A DNA stretch of 64,000 nucleotides. Source: Pampus argenteus. Its lineage: Eukaryota > Chordata > Actinopteri > Scombriformes > Stromateidae. The stretch covers positions 24,636,501 through 24,700,500 of the forward strand of contig CM072863.1 of the NCBI GenBank assembly GCA_036937835.1, written 5' to 3'. Below are positions 62,821 to 64,000 of the stretch, piece by piece. The position numbers were made by a program, and so were the translations under genes. Position 1 is the stretch's first letter, and every line of letters starts with the position of its first letter. The notes under the pieces are model-generated. The model was not told where the DNA came from. It was given only the letters and a program-made list of their open reading frames with translations, and made no database searches.

Positions 62821-63607
62821 GCCATCAACAAGTAACTGATTTCTAATGATTAGGACCAAAAAACTCACTTCTGAGAGCTTCCTGCAGCTTTTACTGTAAC
62901 ATTTGTAAAAATAGCTTTCTCTCAGGCCAAAACTGACAACTACAGTTTTTCTTAAACAAGGAGCAATATTTTCAATCAAAACCATGTTTGCCATCAACAA
63001 GTAACTGATTTCTAATGATTAGGACAAAAAAACTCACTTCTGAGAGCTTCCTGCAGCTTTTACTGTAACATTTGAACAAATAGCTTTCTCCCAGGCCAAA
63101 ACTGACAACTACAGTTTTTCTTAAACAAGGAGCAATATTTTCAATCAAAACCATGTTTGCCATCAACAAGTAACTGATTTCTAATGATTAGAACCAAAAA
63201 ACTCACTTCTGAGAGCTTCCTGCAGCTTTTAATGTAACATTTGTAAAAATAGCTTTCTCTCAGGCTAAAACTGACAACTACAGTTTTTCTTAAACAAGGA
63301 GCAATATTTTAAATCAAAACCATGTTTGCCATCAACAAGTAACTGATTTCTAATGATTAGGACCAAAAAACTCACTTCTGAGAGCTTCCTGCAGCTTTTA
63401 CTGTAACATTGGTAAAAATAGCTTTGTCTCAGGCCAAAACTGACAACTACAGTTTTTCTTAAACAAGGAGCAATATTTTCAATCAAAACCATGTTTGCCA
63501 TCAACAAGTAACTGATTTCTAATGATTAGCACCAAAAAAACTCACTTCTGAGAGCTTCCTGCAGCTTTTACTGTAACATTTGTAAAAATAGCTTTCTCTC
63601 AGGCCAA
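62821..63607 (+). repeat. Diverged block, second copy of the 2224-bp-offset duplication
   Basis: Carries the marker set of 60597-61383, plus private tttgaacaaat (near 63073). The match ends at ggccaatagtg (near 63606). 2224 equals thirteen monomers plus three insertions. Confidence 0.9.
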
Positions 63608-64000
63608 TAGTGACAACTACAGTTTTTCTTAAACAAGGAGCAATATTTTAAATCAAAACCATGTTTGCCATCAACAAGTAACTGATTTCTAATGATTAGG
63701 ACCAAAAAACTCACTTCTGAGAGCTTCCTGCAGCTTTTACTGTAACATTTGTAAAAATAGCTTTCTCTCTGGCCAAAACTGACAACTACAGTTTTTCTTA
63801 AACCAGGAGCAATATTTTCAATCAAAACCATGTTTGCCATCAACAAGTAACTGATTTCTAATGATTAGGACCAAAGAACTCACTTCTGAGAGCTTCCTGC
63901 AGCTTTTACTGTAACATTTGTAAAAATAGCTTTCTCTCAGGCCAAAACTGACAACTACAGTTTTTCTTAAACAAGGATCAATATTTTCAATCAAAACCAT
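63608..64000 (+). repeat. Last monomers of the window, array continues
   Basis: Contains ggccaatag, a ttttaaatc, a ctctctggcc monomer (as in cassette H but without the rest of the cassette), aaaccagg (near 63803) and accaaagaactc (near 63873, also seen near 2743). The final monomer, from 63836, lacks only its last 4 bp, so the array boundary is outside the window. Confidence 0.85.

Larger units (their letters stand above)
1..64000 (+). repeat. 169-bp satellite DNA array, about 377 head-to-tail monomers
   Basis: The motif (g/t)ccatcaacaagta recurs every 169 bp at 1, 170, 339, 508 and so on to 63836, always on the same strand. Length exceptions are few. 32 monomers carry a 9-bp insertion. Ten are 168 bp, from one A lost near monomer position 87-91. 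Eight are 170 bp and one (near 22630) is 171 bp at the same place. There is +1 at 9067, at about 10868, 61311 and 63531, and -1 at about 62345. These account for every base up to 63835. Monomers differ mostly at a limited set of recurring diagnostic positions, so copies are young and homogenised. The consensus is about 34% G+C with no CpG. No insertion of foreign DNA interrupts the array and neither end is reached. Function is not shown by sequence; the length and A+T richness fit heterochromatin or a centromere. Confidence 0.98.

Noticed and set aside
152..64000. Hundreds of 65-codon minus-strand ORFs as a tandem gene family or small-protein array
   Set aside because: They overlap one another by 29 nt in shifting frames, open at TTG, are stopped by TAG in ctaattt monomers and shifted in 168/170-bp monomers. 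No recognisable domain and no regulatory context; they follow from the repeat.
1..64000. CRISPR array
   Set aside because: The unit is 169 bp, contiguous, with no unique spacers and no cas genes.
1..64000. Alpha satellite or a CENP-B-box satellite
   Set aside because: The period is 169 bp, the sequence does not resemble alpha satellite, and the CpG-containing CENP-B box core is absent from all monomer types.
1..64000. Telomeric or interstitial telomere repeat (attagg in each monomer)
   Set aside because: The hexamer-like string occurs once per monomer as part of the dyad and is never tandem.
1..64000. tRNA, 5S rRNA or SINE-derived origin with pol III boxes
   Set aside because: No recognisable A/B box pair, cloverleaf or 5S internal control region was seen on either strand.
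1..64000. Inverted satellite segments
   Set aside because: The monomer start motif appears only on the + strand across the window; no head-to-head junction was found.

Overview
The whole 64-kb window is one uninterrupted satellite DNA array. A 169-bp monomer repeats head to tail, always in the same orientation, from the first base to the last. Taking the monomer start at the (g/t)ccatcaac motif, there are 376 complete monomers, and a final one at 63836 is cut 4 bp short by the window edge. The bookkeeping closes exactly: 376 x 169 = 63544, plus 32 nine-base insertions (288) and a net +3 from single-base indels, gives 63835. No unique sequence, transposon, RNA gene, inverted segment or credible protein gene was found. 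The many 65-codon minus-strand ORFs are by-products of the repeat and should not be annotated as genes.

The sequence suggests a eukaryotic (nuclear) chromosome, in pericentromeric, centromeric or other constitutive heterochromatin. The unit is close to nucleosomal length, about 34% G+C by my count of the consensus, and the consensus has no CpG, which fits a CpG-methylating host such as many vertebrates. I cannot name the species. It is not human-type alpha satellite (169, not about 171 bp, and not its sequence), and there is no CENP-B box.

Layout: 0-5 kb carries a 676-bp four-monomer unit (cassette A), three copies in tandem at 170-2197 and another at 3043. From 5 kb on, a second cassette (H, 686 bp, hairpin monomer + 170-bp monomer + two diagnostic monomers) occurs eight times (5.1, 16.4, 18.1, 22.4, 26.1, 41.2, 42.4, 58.4 kb). 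Between these are stretches where monomers with and without a 12-bp palindrome alternate as 338-bp dimers, and 347-bp dimers with the hairpin monomer. Larger blocks are copied over them: offsets of 1023, 1192, 1530, 2224, 2722, 5782, 10016 and about 24802 bp, each supported by shared rare bases. The order is an irregular nested mosaic and not one fixed higher-order repeat. From about 60.6 kb to the end, monomers carry more unusual substitutions, as expected towards an array edge.

The most interesting structural point is that the monomer carries dyads: an 11-bp one in nearly every copy, a 12-bp one in a subset, and a 17-bp one made by a 9-bp insertion in 32 monomers. Dyad-rich satellites lacking CENP-B boxes have been linked to centromeres, so a centromeric role is a testable hypothesis and not a conclusion.
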